This document shows positions 1-12,850 of a stretch of DNA of 64,000 nucleotides, in pieces. Source of the stretch: Neocallimastix lanati (nom. inval.) (Eukaryota > Neocallimastigomycota > Neocallimastigomycetes > Neocallimastigales > Neocallimastigaceae). Every line of letters begins with the position of its first letter. Position 1 is the first letter of the stretch. A model generated the notes under the pieces. The model saw only the letters and a list, made by a program, of their open reading frames with translations. It did no database searches and was not told the origin of the DNA. Made by a program: the position numbers and the translations under genes. The stretch spans positions 149,001 to 213,000 of the forward strand of contig JACVTC010000053.1 in assembly GCA_016946835.1 (NCBI GenBank), in the 5' to 3' direction.

Positions 1-654
1 TTTGAATTTTAAAAAAAAATCGAAAAATGTATCTATATATATATTACGTTACTAATTATAATTATTAAGTTTTTTAATTTACTATTGCTATTCAAAATTT
101 ATTTTTATTATAAAAACAATATAAAATAATAAATTAAAAAAGAATATTCTATCTTTTTTTTTTATTTTGAAGAATATTCTAAAATAAAAAAGTTAAGCAC
201 TATTAAATAAAAATATTAATAAATAAAATTTAATATATAAAAACAATATAAAAATTTTTCTTTTTCCTTTTATTAATATAAATATTTAATTATATATCTC
301 TGTTCGTTTTATCTCTTTTAGGGAGAAGCAATATATATTATTTTGGTTATTTATAAATATAATTTTATTTATTCATTTATTTAAATTTATTTAAATATTC
401 AATTTTATAATTTCATATTGTTAATAATATTAAACTACTTATAGTTATTAATATAATAAAAATAAAAATTAAAAATGGCAATAACGCTGCTGTTGCAAAG
501 AATATATATAAAATGAATTCTTTATATAAAATTCTTTGATTATAAACTATTTTAAAATAATAATTAATTATTTAGTTTAATATTATAGAAAGTATAATAT
601 AAATAATAAAGATTTATAATAATTATAATTATAAATTATAGTATAAAAATTGGG
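1..654. other. AT-rich intergenic DNA, no gene seen
   Basis: Low-complexity A/T sequence with stop codons in all frames and no long open frame. I recognise no coding similarity, RNA gene or terminal repeat here. Confidence 0.6.
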
Positions 655-826
655 TAAAGTGCATTTTAAAAAATAATAATAAAATTATAAATAAATAATA
701 AAAAAAATAAATAAATAATAAAATAAATAAATAAATAATAAAATAAATAAATAAATAATTTTATTATTTATTTATTTATTTTATTATTTATTTATCATTT
801 TATTATAATTTTTCAAAATAGTCAAT
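655..826. repeat. AT-rich foldback repeat built on AAAT/AAT tracts
   Basis: An (AAATAAAT..)-type stretch on the left (about 690-755) is followed by its inverse (TTTATTTATT..) on the right (about 757-795), and the outer segments (GCATTTTAAAAAA on the left, TTTTTCAAAATAG on the right) also roughly pair. The whole could form a long imperfect hairpin. It directly abuts the dispersed repeat at 827-990. It may be part of one foldback element or a microsatellite inversion. Confidence 0.5.
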
Positions 827-990
827 TCAAACCCTAATCCAGTATAAGTAATATGATGAGGTTTGTTGCATATGAACTTTATTCTGATTTATTTATACAC
901 TTTATTTTTGAATATTACTTTTTATTTCACATTATTATTTAAAATATTATTATGTTCTAATTGGACAAATAATATTAATCTTTTTATTAA
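827..990 (+). repeat. Dispersed repeat, copy 1 (inverted relative to 13690-13870)
   Basis: The reverse complement of this segment matches 13690-13870 over most of its length, including the blocks GAACATAATAATATTT, GTGAAATAAAAAGTAATATT, AAAGTGTATAAATAAAT and GGATTAGG(G/A)TTTGAATTGAC. The other copy has an extra ~25-bp insertion. No coding potential. Two copies 13 kb apart in opposite orientation suggest a small mobile repeat of unknown class. Confidence 0.7.
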
Positions 991-1284
991 TTTTTTTTTT
1001 AAAAAAAAATATTTATGTAATTAATAAATGAATAAATAAATAAAGATTAAATTTCACAGTAATTGCGGCAAAAAAAAAAAAAAAATTTTTTATTATAGAA
1101 TAACAACTTTAATTACTAATGATTAAAAATTATTGGTTCTATATAATGAGTAATTTTAAATAATTATACAGACTTTTATGTTATCATTTAAACTTTAATT
1201 ATTAATAATTCAGACATTATAAATTATGTTATAATAATAATAAAAAGTAAATTATTAATAATTATGATATTACATTTCTTTTGC

Positions 1285-1323
<39 letters not shown>

Positions 1324-1488
1324 GACTGAAGACTTTTGTCTTCCCCCATATTATGATTAACTGCCATACCAGTACGGCGTCGGCACACTCAACTCTCCAT
1401 AGCAAAGAATTCCATATAGAAGCACCCTACGTACATCTTTAAAATAATTTATTGTAAATATAATTTATGTAATAATAAAAAGTATACA
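991..1488. other. AT-rich spacer with poly-T and a short less AT-rich island
   Basis: Contains a poly-T run at about 1287-1320 followed by a clearly less AT-rich patch at about 1324-1436 that has no open reading frame. The patch resembles nothing I can name. It may be a retroelement scrap, as the similar patch at 3890-3950 lies next to a LINE relic. Confidence 0.4.
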
Positions 1489-1576
1489 TTTAATATATGT
1501 AAACATTTGGTATTTTTATTACTTTGTCTATTTAATATCAAAGTAATAAAAATACCAAATGTTTACATATATTAAA
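1489..1576. repeat. Perfect 38-bp inverted repeat with 12-nt loop
   Basis: The left arm 1489-1526 and right arm 1539-1576 are exact reverse complements over 38 bases, checked base by base. They are separated by a 12-nt loop at 1527-1538. Pairing stops immediately outside the arms. The arms contain the non-simple core ACATTTGGTATTTTTATTAC, so this is not a microsatellite effect. A transcript would form one perfect stem-loop. It could be a foldback transposon footprint or a small-RNA precursor. Confidence 0.9.
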
Positions 1577-1624
1577 ATTGTTAATATTTTTATAATCTAA
1601 TTATAATTATAATAATAATATAAA

Positions 1625-2325
1625 ATGGAGTATGAGGCATTTCGAAAGATTTTTTTTTATTTAAATAATTAATTGATCATTTTATAACTTTAAATTTTTA
1701 CACAGTATTTTATAAATCTTAAATTTTAATAAAAACTATTCTAATTAATATTATTAATAAAAGAAATATTTAAAAATAATCTAGTAAAAAAAGAAAAAAA
1801 AAGTTATTTATTTGAAAAACACGATATATAAATGAAACTATTAAATAATTAATAAATAAAAAGAAAAAACTAAATGGTTTTTGATAGAATTTTATTGTAT
1901 TGATAAATTATTTTAAAAGTTTTATTTTCCAGTTAATAAATAATTAATATTTATTATTATTATTAAATTTTATTATTATAAAAATTTATTATTATTATAA
2001 TTATTTTTATTTATTATTCAATAATAATCTATAAAAAAAGAATTATTCTGAAATTATTTGTATTTTTTTTTTATCCAATAAATAAAAAAATAATAAAATA
2101 AAAAATATCTAATTATTTATTATGTTTAAATTCTTTATTTTCTTGTATAACAAATTTATTATTTATTTATTTTATTATTTATTTATCTATTCATTAAAAT
2201 TTGAGAAATGTGCCTTATCGAAATTCTAAATGAAATTTTTCAAAAAAAAAAAAAAAAAAAAATTGTCGAATTTTCCGGAATGCAACTTTTCGAAATGAAA
2301 TATACTGCACTTCCCCCATCATATA
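1625..2325. repeat. Degenerate GCATTTCG-type dispersed repeat
   Basis: The left end (GGAGTATGAGGCATTTCG, about 1627-1644) and the right-hand block at 2200-2322 (GTGCCTTATCG; inverted: GAAAAGTTGCATTCC ending near CTTCCCCC) carry the same motif family as 19312-19710 and 59955-60260. The interior is A/T simple sequence with no gene. Element limits are approximate. Confidence 0.5.
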
Positions 2326-2959
2326 GTTACTCAAGAATAGGGTTAGGTGTTAATTTTTTTAATAGTATAAATTAAATAAAGTTTATTAATTATTATATTT
2401 CCAATTATTTATTTATTTATTTGTTTGTTTATTTATTATTTTAATAAATATAAATTATAATTTATACATTTATTTATACATGTATTTTATATATATAATT
2501 CCATTTTTTCAATGATTTTTATAGTATTTTATAATTAAGTATTTATAAAAAATATCATATACTTATTTATATAAATATTTATTATAAGATAATTTTAATT
2601 TATTTACTTTTTCATCTTAATGGCTTATTTACAAATATATATATATATATTTTTTTTCATTTATATTTTAATTATGAGAAAAAATTTTTTTTTATTTTTA
2701 TTTTATCTCTTTTAATATCAAATTAAAAAAAAAAAAGTAATAATAATAATAATAATAAATATACATATATATATATAATAAGAAAATTAAAAATGAAATT
2801 TTTAAATCTTAATATATTATTTAAATTTTAGAAGAATATAATTTAAGAGATCTTTTATAATACTAAAAAAAGATCAATTTATAAATTTACAAAAAAAAAA
2901 AAATTCTAATAAAGATTTAAAGTAAAAAGTAGGATGAGGATAATAATAGCTTCATGAAG
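2326..2959. other. AT-rich intergenic DNA, no gene seen
   Basis: Simple A/T sequence with TA and A/T runs. Nothing recognisable on either strand. Confidence 0.5.
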
Positions 2960-3830
2960 ATACATATAAACTTAAAAAAAAAAGGAATTGAAAATAAGAA
3001 AAAAATTTTATATTAAGCTAATATATATTCTAACAAAATAATTTTTATTTAATAAAGTATATTTGATTTTTTATATTATATTTTTCAAAAATTAATTAAA
3101 TTTATATTGACACAAATATATTAAAAATAAAATTAATACTTTTTTTTTTATAAAAAAAAAAAAAAAAAAAAAAAAAAGAATTTAAATAATAAATTATTAA
3201 AACTTAATATGAAATTTTAATTATTAAAAAAGAAATGGTTAATTATATTTTGATTATTTATAAAAAATGGTTAAATATTTATTGATTATTTATAAAAAAA
3301 ATTGTTAATTATTTATTAATAACTTATTTGATATTGAATTAAAAGGAAAAGATAATTATTAATTTAATGAGAAAAATATTCATGTATTTATTTTGTTAAT
3401 AATCAAAAGAACATTTTTAATTAAAAAATATGATAATAAAAAGAACGGTATTTGTCAAAATAATTAAAAATAAAAATAATATAATTAATTCAAAATAGAA
3501 TTATATATTATTTTTTGATCTAAAAAATACTTTATATTTTCAAAAAAAATATAATAAATAAGATTCAAAATAAATAAGATTTAGAAATAAGAACATTCTT
3601 TTTCATATTTAAAGTTTTTAAATAATTAAAAAATAATAATATAAAAAAATTGTTTTTATTTATTATTTAAATTAAAATAAAAAAAAAAAAAAAAGATTGT
3701 CGAATGTCAAAATATTTAGAAAAGTAATATATATTTTATATTTGAAAAAGAGAATGATAAATAATTTTTTAAATTAAAATATTTTTATATTAATATGAAA
3801 AAAATAATAAAATACATAGACACAAACATA
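2960..3830 (-). repeat. Orphan copy of the CotH-gene upstream flank
   Basis: This stretch matches the DNA upstream of genes A (10620-11100), C (22920-23420) and D (41580-42100) in order and orientation. Shared blocks include AAAAAGAACGGTAT at about 3437-3451, the AATATTCATGTATTTATT region and AATAAGATTTAGAAATAAG near 3570-3590. No CotH gene follows on the minus strand to the left, so the copy is probably what remains of a deleted array member. Confidence 0.6.
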
Positions 3831-3833
3831 ATG

Positions 3834-4260
3834 GGTGCAGTAATTACTATAAGTGTGATAATATTTAGTATATCAGTACAGCGTCTCCGCTCACAATAGG
3901 TTGTTACTCGTCTGTCTGGAGCTGAATTCCCTATACATTCCTACATATATCTCCATTGATTACAAGCATTCGAATGTGAACCATTCATTCCCCCAGTGGG
4001 TGTAATCATTGGCGTATTGGAATTCGTCCAGTATAATTTCTTTTGAATTAACGGTCTCAACCCCAACGTCAGTAATTAAGTCGTAGTGTAGTATCAGGTT
4101 TAAGTTAATAATCAGTTGAGAGAAGGCTTTTTGGGTACCACTGTGGTTACATGATACCCCAGGATAGAAAACCTCAGTGTTTATTTGGTGTTTTGTCGGG
4201 GATTCAAACACTGGCTTCTACAGTATCTTGTATTGTTCTAACAGAATGAACCAATATAAC
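3834..4260 (-). pseudogene. Unidentified coding fragment, less AT-rich than surroundings
   Basis: An 83-codon open stretch (4211 to 3960, minus) with non-simple sequence: GVSCNHSGTQKAFSQLIINL, then ILDEFQYANDYTHWGNEW. It is flanked on both sides by stops and by unusually G+C-containing DNA for this window. It lies just downstream of the LINE relic in the same orientation, so it may be part of that element or of another retroelement. I do not recognise the family. Treated as a relic because no start context or continuation is visible. Confidence 0.35.
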
Positions 4261-4295
4261 TATGAAAAAATAGTAAATAAGATTTAGAACCAATA

Positions 4296-5190
4296 AAATT
4301 CTTTTTTAAATGTTTAGTCTTGGAAAATAAGTATTCAATAAAATTTCAGCACAAAACTCTAATGCCTAAGTAATGAATATTCATTAATACATTATATATA
4401 GAAACTGAGTCATAGGTTTTTTTAAGGCTTAAAAGGCAAAGTACATATCTATATTTTCAAATTTTCATATCTGACAAATAATTCTTAATGAAGTGAAAAG
4501 GCTGATACATTCTTCTCGGTTATGAAATCTTAATTGTTTTGGTCTAATAATATTTAGAGATTCTATTATCGATGATTTTTGCTAAATTTTTAAAGAATAA
4601 TTAATAAGAGAGATTCTGCGATACTTATTGAATTCTGGTGAATCTTCCATTATATGTATAGAAATTATTGATATGTTATTCCATAATTTTGGAATATCAC
4701 CATAATTGATTAAGTTTTTGAGATATTTAAATCGAGATGAAATATTACTATTATTTTCATTAGATTGGTCTGAATTATTTTTACCAGTAATTAAAATTTT
4801 GAAGAATTTCATTGGAATCCTATTAGGACAACATGCTTTAAAGTTAAGAATAGATAAAATTGACTCATTTATTTCTTCATTGTTTTTAATTTGGTTAATT
4901 TCTTATTCTTGTGCCATGTATTTTTAAATTTCTGAATCATCAAAATCTTTCTAAAAGTCCTAAGAAAGATTAGGACATGAAGAATCCGCCTATAGAAATT
5001 TATATTGAGTATGTCTGACCTTTAATTTTTTCATCTATAGAAGATATTAATTCATTTTTATTTTCTTTAATAAAATGAGATACTGTGAATGATTGATTAT
5101 TTATTTTTTATTCTTTTTTTTATCCATTTCCAGGCTTTCCTACCATCATTTTTAAGATCTAACGAATATCCAATTTCTTTCCAATATAAA
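4296..5190 (-). pseudogene. LINE (non-LTR retrotransposon) reverse transcriptase relic
   Basis: Broken reading frames on the minus strand carry typical LINE reverse-transcriptase stretches in the right order. Near 5150 there is a KAWKWIK block. Near 4840-4815 is the finger motif KACCPNRIPMKFFK, where NKA.GPD.IP..FF is usual. At 4700-4610 follows PKLWNNISIISIHIMEDSPE then YRRISLIN. Near 4530-4480 is EECISLFTSLR. At 4440-4380 is LKKTYDSVSIYNVLMNIHYL followed by GIR. Frameshifts and stops separate the blocks; the YADD catalytic motif and later domains are missing. Blocks, order and spacing are seen; family membership follows from them. A second fragment of the same element lies at 13930-14190. 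Confidence 0.75.
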
Positions 5191-5772
5191 TATTCTTTTT
5201 TCCAAAATTTATTATATTTTTATGAATTTATTTACACGATTTATTATATGATACAACAATATTAATAAATTTATTGAAATCACATGCAGATTTATAACAT
5301 TTAATTTATATATATACTTTATATATTTTAAATCTTGAAGACAATAATTATTATATTACATTCTAAACATTGTTTTTCTGATTTCGTTACACTGAAATTA
5401 AAATTAATATAGATTAAATTTGTATTAAATTAAAGTGAAAATAAATTAATAAATTAATAAATAAATAAGTAAATAAATAATTTATTAAATAAATAATTAA
5501 ATAGTTTAATTAATATATATATTTATAGATAAATATACATTATATTTTTGACTTATAATAAATAATATTTTAACTTCTTTAAATATATAAGAATATATTT
5601 TATATTAATTTTATATTTTTTTTTTTTAATTTATTTATATTAAATAATATTTAATAATTATAAATACTTTAAGTTGATTATTAAACATTACTTTTGAATA
5701 TTTTTTTTATTTAAAAATTTTTATATATTTTTTATCTTTATTTTTTTAATTTTATTTTTATGATTGTCTCTA

Positions 5773-5832
<60 letters not shown>

Positions 5833-6141
5833 CATTATTTAATATATCCAAAAGACTGTTAATCTCATTCAAATGAATATATTAAATATTTATTTTTATT
5901 CTCAAAGATTTAATTTTTATTTCTTTTTCTTAAAGGTTAAATTTATATATTTTTTGTTCTTTGAATATTTTCTAGTATTTCTAAATTGCATTTTATTAAT
6001 CTATGATTATTTATATTTATGTATTATAGCTTCTATTTTTTTTTTTTTTAAATTTATTTATTTAATTTTAAATTGAAAAATTTCATATTTTATTTTAATA
6101 TATTTATATATATATATACTTAAAAAAAATTTTTTTTTTAT
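5191..6141 (-). other. 3' flank of CotH gene A with long poly-T
   Basis: AT-rich DNA containing a poly-T run of about 50 (5779-5832). The block AAGACTGTTAAT(C/T)TCATTC at about 5852-5872 and the sequence after it recur downstream of genes B (14470), D (25640) and E (61710), and of relic F (12565). It is therefore part of the duplicated gene unit. A short plus-strand open stretch at 5873-6076 is poly-T-derived and not considered a gene. Confidence 0.6.
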
Positions 6142-9100
6142 TTATTCTTTTTGACAACGGGATGAAATAATACCACACCATTGATTAAATTCATATCCCC
6201 AAGATCCATCTGAGTCAGTTTCATAGATTTTACATCCTTTACAACATGGATATCCTAATATTTCTGACCAACATTCACCTGAATGATCTTGGTTTGAAGA
6301 ATCTTCAAACTTGGTTAAACCACACCATTCATTCTTGGTGAAATCATAACTCCATTCACCATATTCATCCTTAGCATAGACGGTCGTAAGTTCAGATGAA
6401 CAACATGGATATCCAACGAATTCTGATAAACATTTAAATGTGACTGTTGTTTGTGATATTGGTGGTAATGTTCCAGTTGGCTCATTTAATTGCGAATTAG
6501 TAGTATGAAGAATCGAATTAGTAGTTGGAAGAACTGAAATAGTAGTAGGAAGAATAGTATCTTCAATGGAAGTAGTAATTTCAGTGTTGGTAAAGTCTAA
6601 TGCTAAAGAAGTAATGTTAGAATCAATGTTAGAATCAAATATTGATGTAGAAGTAGGAAGAATGGTATCTTCAATAGTAGTAGTAGTAGCTTCTATATTA
6701 ATTAAATCAAATGTTGATGTTGGAATTAAAAATGAAGAAGCTTCAGTTTCAGTTGGATATAACGATTCAGTTTCAGTTATTGTTAAATTCATATTCATAT
6801 TTTCATCAAGATACATAGGATCACATTCAATACTAAATTCTTTACAAACATATCTATATCTTAAAAGAATAAATTGTTTCAATCCAATTAATGATTCATC
6901 AAATTCAGTTGAAGCTTCCCATTGTTCCATACTATAAAAGGTATCATCATTTTTATTCATTCTACCAGGATATTCTCCATTATCATTTAGTGTTTTATCT
7001 AATTGAACATAAGGTCTAATAAATGATTTGATTTCATCAATTCTTGGGAATAATGTAGCAGGATTAAAAACTTTAATTACAATTTCTTTTAATATATCAT
7101 TAAAATGTTCAATATTATTAGAAATTAATTTTTTTACAATACTAATACGTGAAAAGTTTTTGAAATCATAATTTATGCATTCACTAAATTGATCAGAATA
7201 TGAACACATATCAAGATCAAAATCATGAATTAAATAAATCCATTTATTATTTTGAGGATTCTTATAAACATAATAATTATGTTGATCATGATCCCATGAA
7301 GATGATAAATATTCTATAGCAATTTCTTTATAAAATTGATCAAGATCAAAAATAGATTCAACATCAACTGAAGATTTAGCTTTTGTCATTGCTTTTAAAA
7401 ATTTATAAAGTTCTTGATTGTCGGAAGCTTCTTTGTTTTCATTTTCGAAATCATTTCTTGAATCATATAATAGATCACAGTACTCACATTTATATAAATT
7501 TGTAGTATCTTTTTCTCCATAAACATATTCAATCCAAGATTCTTTATAAGCATCTGTCAAAATATATAATCCCATAAACTCATCATTAATATATAGGGTA
7601 ATATAATTTGCTGAAATTGATGGTAAACCTAATTTATTATGAATATCACACATTAATTTTGTTCTCATATAAGATGGTTCTGAAGCATCACCACGAAGTT
7701 TAAATTGACGACGTCCAAATAATTCTTTTCCACCTCTAATTTTTAAATTAAAACCAGGTTTTGAATAAGCACGAGAATTATGACCTCCTAACGAAAAAGT
7801 TATTTTATTAAATGATAATTCTTGACTGCGATTATTATTTTTTATTTTTTATTTTTTTTGGAAAAAAAATTATAATGTCAGATTTTGAAATTAGTAAAAT
7901 TATTAAAAAAAAATATTTAATATAAATATATTAAAATATAAATTTATTATTAGTTAATCAATATAATTATATATTAATAAAAATATAAATTTAAAATAAA
8001 ATTAAAATTAATTATTATATAATTTTTTCCTACTATCATTATCGTAATAATAATTATACTAAATAGTAATATTAACATTAATTAAAATATTAATAAAATT
8101 TTATATAATAAAAATATTAATGTTATATAAATATATATATATATATAATTACTTGTTAATATGAACAGTCAATGTACTATTTTTTGTTTTGAATTCATTG
8201 CTATCATTATAATCAATAATATTATTATTATAAGTAATATTATTATTATTTATACTATTATTTTCATAATGATTCATGTAGATATCATCACCAGTATTAT
8301 CATTATTGTTAGTACTATCATCAAAATTATAATATTTATTATTAAAAACATAGTCATTATTTTCATTTATAGAGACGTTATCATCCCCAAACGTTTCTAA
8401 ATATTGTGAAAAATTCCAATAGTTAAAATTATCAGTATTTATATTATCAATATTTATATTATCTAATTTTGAAAGAGTATTAAAAACCTTTACTAAATTT
8501 AAATATTCATTTTTATTGAATATATCAAATATAACATTATCGTAATTTTCATACTTCATTTCCAAATTGTTATATTCATTATCAGAAATAAAATAGTTTC
8601 TAAAATCAATATTTGGATGTCCATTTTCTTGTATTGGTAATTCTGGTAATAATTCAGTGAAATTATATCCTGGAAACATTTCTATAAAATTTTGTTTATT
8701 TATAGAATCGATTATTTCTTTAATTTTCTGATTATGCTCTTTTAAAAAGATGAAATTTCCATTATCTTCAATCATAGTATTAAATTTAAATTTATCTAAA
8801 TAATACCGAAAATTAGAATTATTATCAATTAAGGAATCATCCAATCCAGAAAGAACATAAAAAACTTTAACTAAATTTATACTTTTATTATTATTAAAAA
8901 TGTTAAATACAATTTCATCGTCATCTTGAAACATTTTTTCCAATTTTTTAAGTTCTTCATTAGGAATTATATAAATTTTGAAATCAATATTTGGATGACC
9001 ATCTTCTTTAATCGGTAATTCTGGTAATAATTCATTGAAATTACATTTTGGAAATATTTCTCTAAAATTTTGTTCATTTATGGAAGTTATAATTTCTTTA

Positions 9101-10038
9101 ATATATTGATTATTATTTTCTTTTATATAGATTAAATTTCCATTATCATCTATCATTACTTGATATTTAAATTTATTTAATTTATATTTCATTAAATAAT
9201 TATCTGTAAATTCAACATTCGAAGTAGAAAGGAAATATAAAAGTTTATTAATATTTAAATATTTATTTGTATTATAAATATTAAAAATTAATTCCGAATC
9301 ATCTTCAAAAGTTAGTTTTAAACTTTCATATTCTTCAGTAGGGAGTATATAATTTCTGAAATCAATATTTGGATGACCATCTTCTTTAATTGGTAATTCA
9401 GGAAATAATTCAGAAAAATTAATTTCAGGAAAAATTTCTTTAAAATTTAAATTATTTATATAATCAATCTCCATTTTAATTTCTATAATATATTTTTCTT
9501 TTATAAAAGTGAAATTTTCATCCTTGTCCATCATTAAATGACTTTCAAATCTATTTATAATTTTCAATAAATCTTCATTCATTAAATAAGACTTATATAG
9601 TGAAAGAACATGAAGTACACTAATTAAATTTAAATTTTTATTACTATTTAATATATTAAATATAATTTCAAGTTCGCTGTAATTTATTTGCTCACTATTC
9701 ATATAATCTTCAGAAGAAATCATAAAATCACTTTCATTAAGATAAAGATAACCATCTTCATTGATAGTTAATTCTGGAAATAATTCAGAAAAATCATTTT
9801 TAAAATCATTAAAATTTTGTTGATTTAATGAATCTATTATTTCTTTTATTTTGTAATTAATATATTTTAAAGAAATATTATTCGAAGCTCTCTTTAATTT
9901 AGTAAACTCATTATCTGGTAATGATATTCTGAATGTAGGAACCTCATTATCCATTATTTCAAATAATTCAGCACGTTGACCTTTTGAAATAAAGGATATA
10001 TCACCAAAAGCGCAATGAACTAATTATTAAACCAAAAA

Positions 10039-10071
<33 letters not shown>

Positions 10072-10233
10072 ATTAAAGTTTAATAAATAAATAAAATCAG
10101 TATATTAATAAAATAAAATTTAAAATTTACATGATAAAATTAATTATCAATTCATAAAATATATTTTTTTATAAAAAAAAAAATTACCATAAATAAGAAG
10201 TACAAATAAAAAACTTAATTTTGTTTTAATCAT
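6142..10233 (-). CDS. CotH gene A: secreted CotH-kinase-like protein with four internal repeats and two dockerins
   Basis: Three exons on the minus strand: 10188-10233, 8153-10019 and 6142-7825, with GT..AG introns of 168 and 327 nt. The joins keep frame and give 1198 residues. Exon 1 plus the first codons of exon 2 encode a hydrophobic signal peptide (starts [15 protein letters not shown]). Exon 2 opens with the first CotH strand ([12 protein letters not shown]), then four ~120-residue repeats (EL.I.EDG; LNL.KV) and an Asn-rich stretch. Exon 3 resumes the CotH fold ([31 protein letters not shown]), with the acidic motif HDFDLD at about 838-843, where CotH-family kinases have metal-binding acidic residues. 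A Ser/Thr-rich linker (about 990-1100) follows, then two fungal dockerins (about 1103-1140 and 1156-1192) with GYPCC and WCG signatures. Dockerins bind cohesin-type modules of anaerobic fungal cellulosomes; the CotH role there is unknown. Kinase activity is not shown. Confidence 0.9.
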
Positions 10234-11330
<1,097 letters not shown>

Positions 11331-11559
11331 AAGGAAGAGAATACACTTCCAGTGCTTTATTAAATAAATTAATATATTTTTATGTATTATATTTATTATA
11401 AAAAAATATATTATATAATTTAAAGAAAAAAAAATAAAATGTATGTAAAAGATTAAGTAAAACAAAAATAATAAAAATTAAAAATAAACAAATTTAAATT
11501 AATCAAAGAAAATTTATTGCAATAAAGAATAAAAATAAGTTCAAAAGTGAAAAAAAATT

Positions 11560-12030
11560 TCGGCGTGATACTCTGTTAAGTAACATGATCACCATTAAAA
11601 TCTAAAATAATAAAATAAATAAGAAACATCTTTGAAATAGATAGTGTTGTATCCACTAGACTCTCCCCTAAACCACAAGAAAGATCATCAAAAGTTGAAT
11701 TACTTAACTATAGGTTCTATGTTCGGAACTGTGCTGTATTGATTAGAATTAACAGGACTTCTAACTGCATTGTTCCTTTTCCATATCGATACGACATCGA
11801 CACTCTTGGTGATGAAAGTGTTTTTGCTAAACCTCTCAAAAAGTAACTCAAAAGAGCTATCGATGATAGGTATTGTATTAGCAAGATATTCCGCAAGCCC
11901 CACAATATACGTAACAGTAGACCCTTGGGAATTTTTTAAGGGTTGTTCACTTAAATATCCTCATTCCCCAATATCGAATGGTAGCTCATCTAAAGCTGAA
12001 ATTCCATCAAAAAGAAATATATAAATATAC
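11560..12030 (-). pseudogene. Unidentified coding relic with one in-frame stop
   Basis: Reading the minus strand from about 12015 gives FDGISALDELPFDIGE, one TGA stop, then an open run to a TAG-type end at 11700. That run includes GSTVTYIVGLAEYLANTIPI, DSSFELLFERFSKNTF and WKRNNAVRSPVNSNQYSTVP. Composition is much less AT-rich than the neighbourhood and non-repetitive, so this was probably real protein-coding DNA. I recognise no family. Possibilities are a captured cellular gene, a mobile-element protein or an old endogenised viral gene; nothing in the sequence decides. Confidence 0.45.
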
Positions 12031-12139
12031 CTTTTTTAGAAATTTTCATATTCTAAAATATTAGAATAAGAGGGAAGTAAGGAAAGATTCCTTACTTTAT
12101 TGGCAAATAAAATGAAAACGTCATCGATGAAATTTAAAG

Positions 12140-12850
12140 ATTTACAATATTTAAATAAATAAATTATTTAATAATTAAATATTTAAATAAATAAATAAAT
12201 AGTTTAATGAATAAACATATAAGTAATAAATAAATAATTTAATAAATATATATTAATAAATAAATACACTTAATATTTTAGACTTATAATAAATGATATT
12301 TTAATTTCATAAATTTATATAAATGTATTTTATTTTATTATTATTTTTTTATTTTTCAATTTATAATATAAATTTTTAATACTATTCAATTCAATAATAA
12401 AAAATAATTCAATTGGATTATTAGGCATTATTTATGAATTTTTTTTATTTAAAAATTTTTATAAATTTTTTATTATTATTTTTCTTTTTTTTTTTTTTTT
12501 TTTGATTATTTTAAATACAAATTTTTATTTTTATTTTTATTTATTTTTTTTTTTTTTTCATTATTTAATATATCAAAAGACTGTTAATTTCATTCAATTG
12601 AATATATTAAAAATATTTATTTTTATTTCTAAAGATTTAATTTTTATTATTTTTCTTAAATGTTAAATTTTTAAAATTTTTTTTTTTTTTTTTTTATTTG
12701 AATATTTTCTAGTATTTCTAAATAGTAATTTATTAATCTATGATTATTTATATTTATGTATTATTATTTCATGTATTATTATTTCTATTTTTCATTTTAA
12801 AAATAAGTAAATAAAAATTTTTTAAAAAAAAAAAGTTTATATTTTATATA
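12140..12850 (-). repeat. CotH 3'-flank copy belonging to relic F
   Basis: Resembles the 3' flanks of genes A, B, D and E, including the block CAAAAGACTGTTAATTTCAT at about 12572-12591. It lies on the downstream side of the decayed dockerin fragment at 13275-13635 and so marks an old array unit. Confidence 0.55.

Noticed and set aside
5873-6076. Short Phe/Ile-rich plus-strand open frame
   Set aside because: Produced by poly-T and AT-rich sequence in the CotH 3' flank; not conserved as protein in the other flanks.
6566-6937. Plus-strand open frame antisense to the Ser/Thr linker of gene A, also seen at 15095-15535, 26263-26688 and 62272-62769
   Set aside because: Conserved only because the minus-strand dockerin/linker sequence is conserved; its Val/Ser/Ile repeats mirror the linker codons and no start context or homologue is evident.
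9954-10019. Treating exon 2 of the CotH genes as separate genes starting at Met-Asp-Asn-Glu
   Set aside because: GT..AG joins at both ends keep the frame in A, B and D and restore a signal peptide and a continuous CotH fold, so these are exons of one gene.
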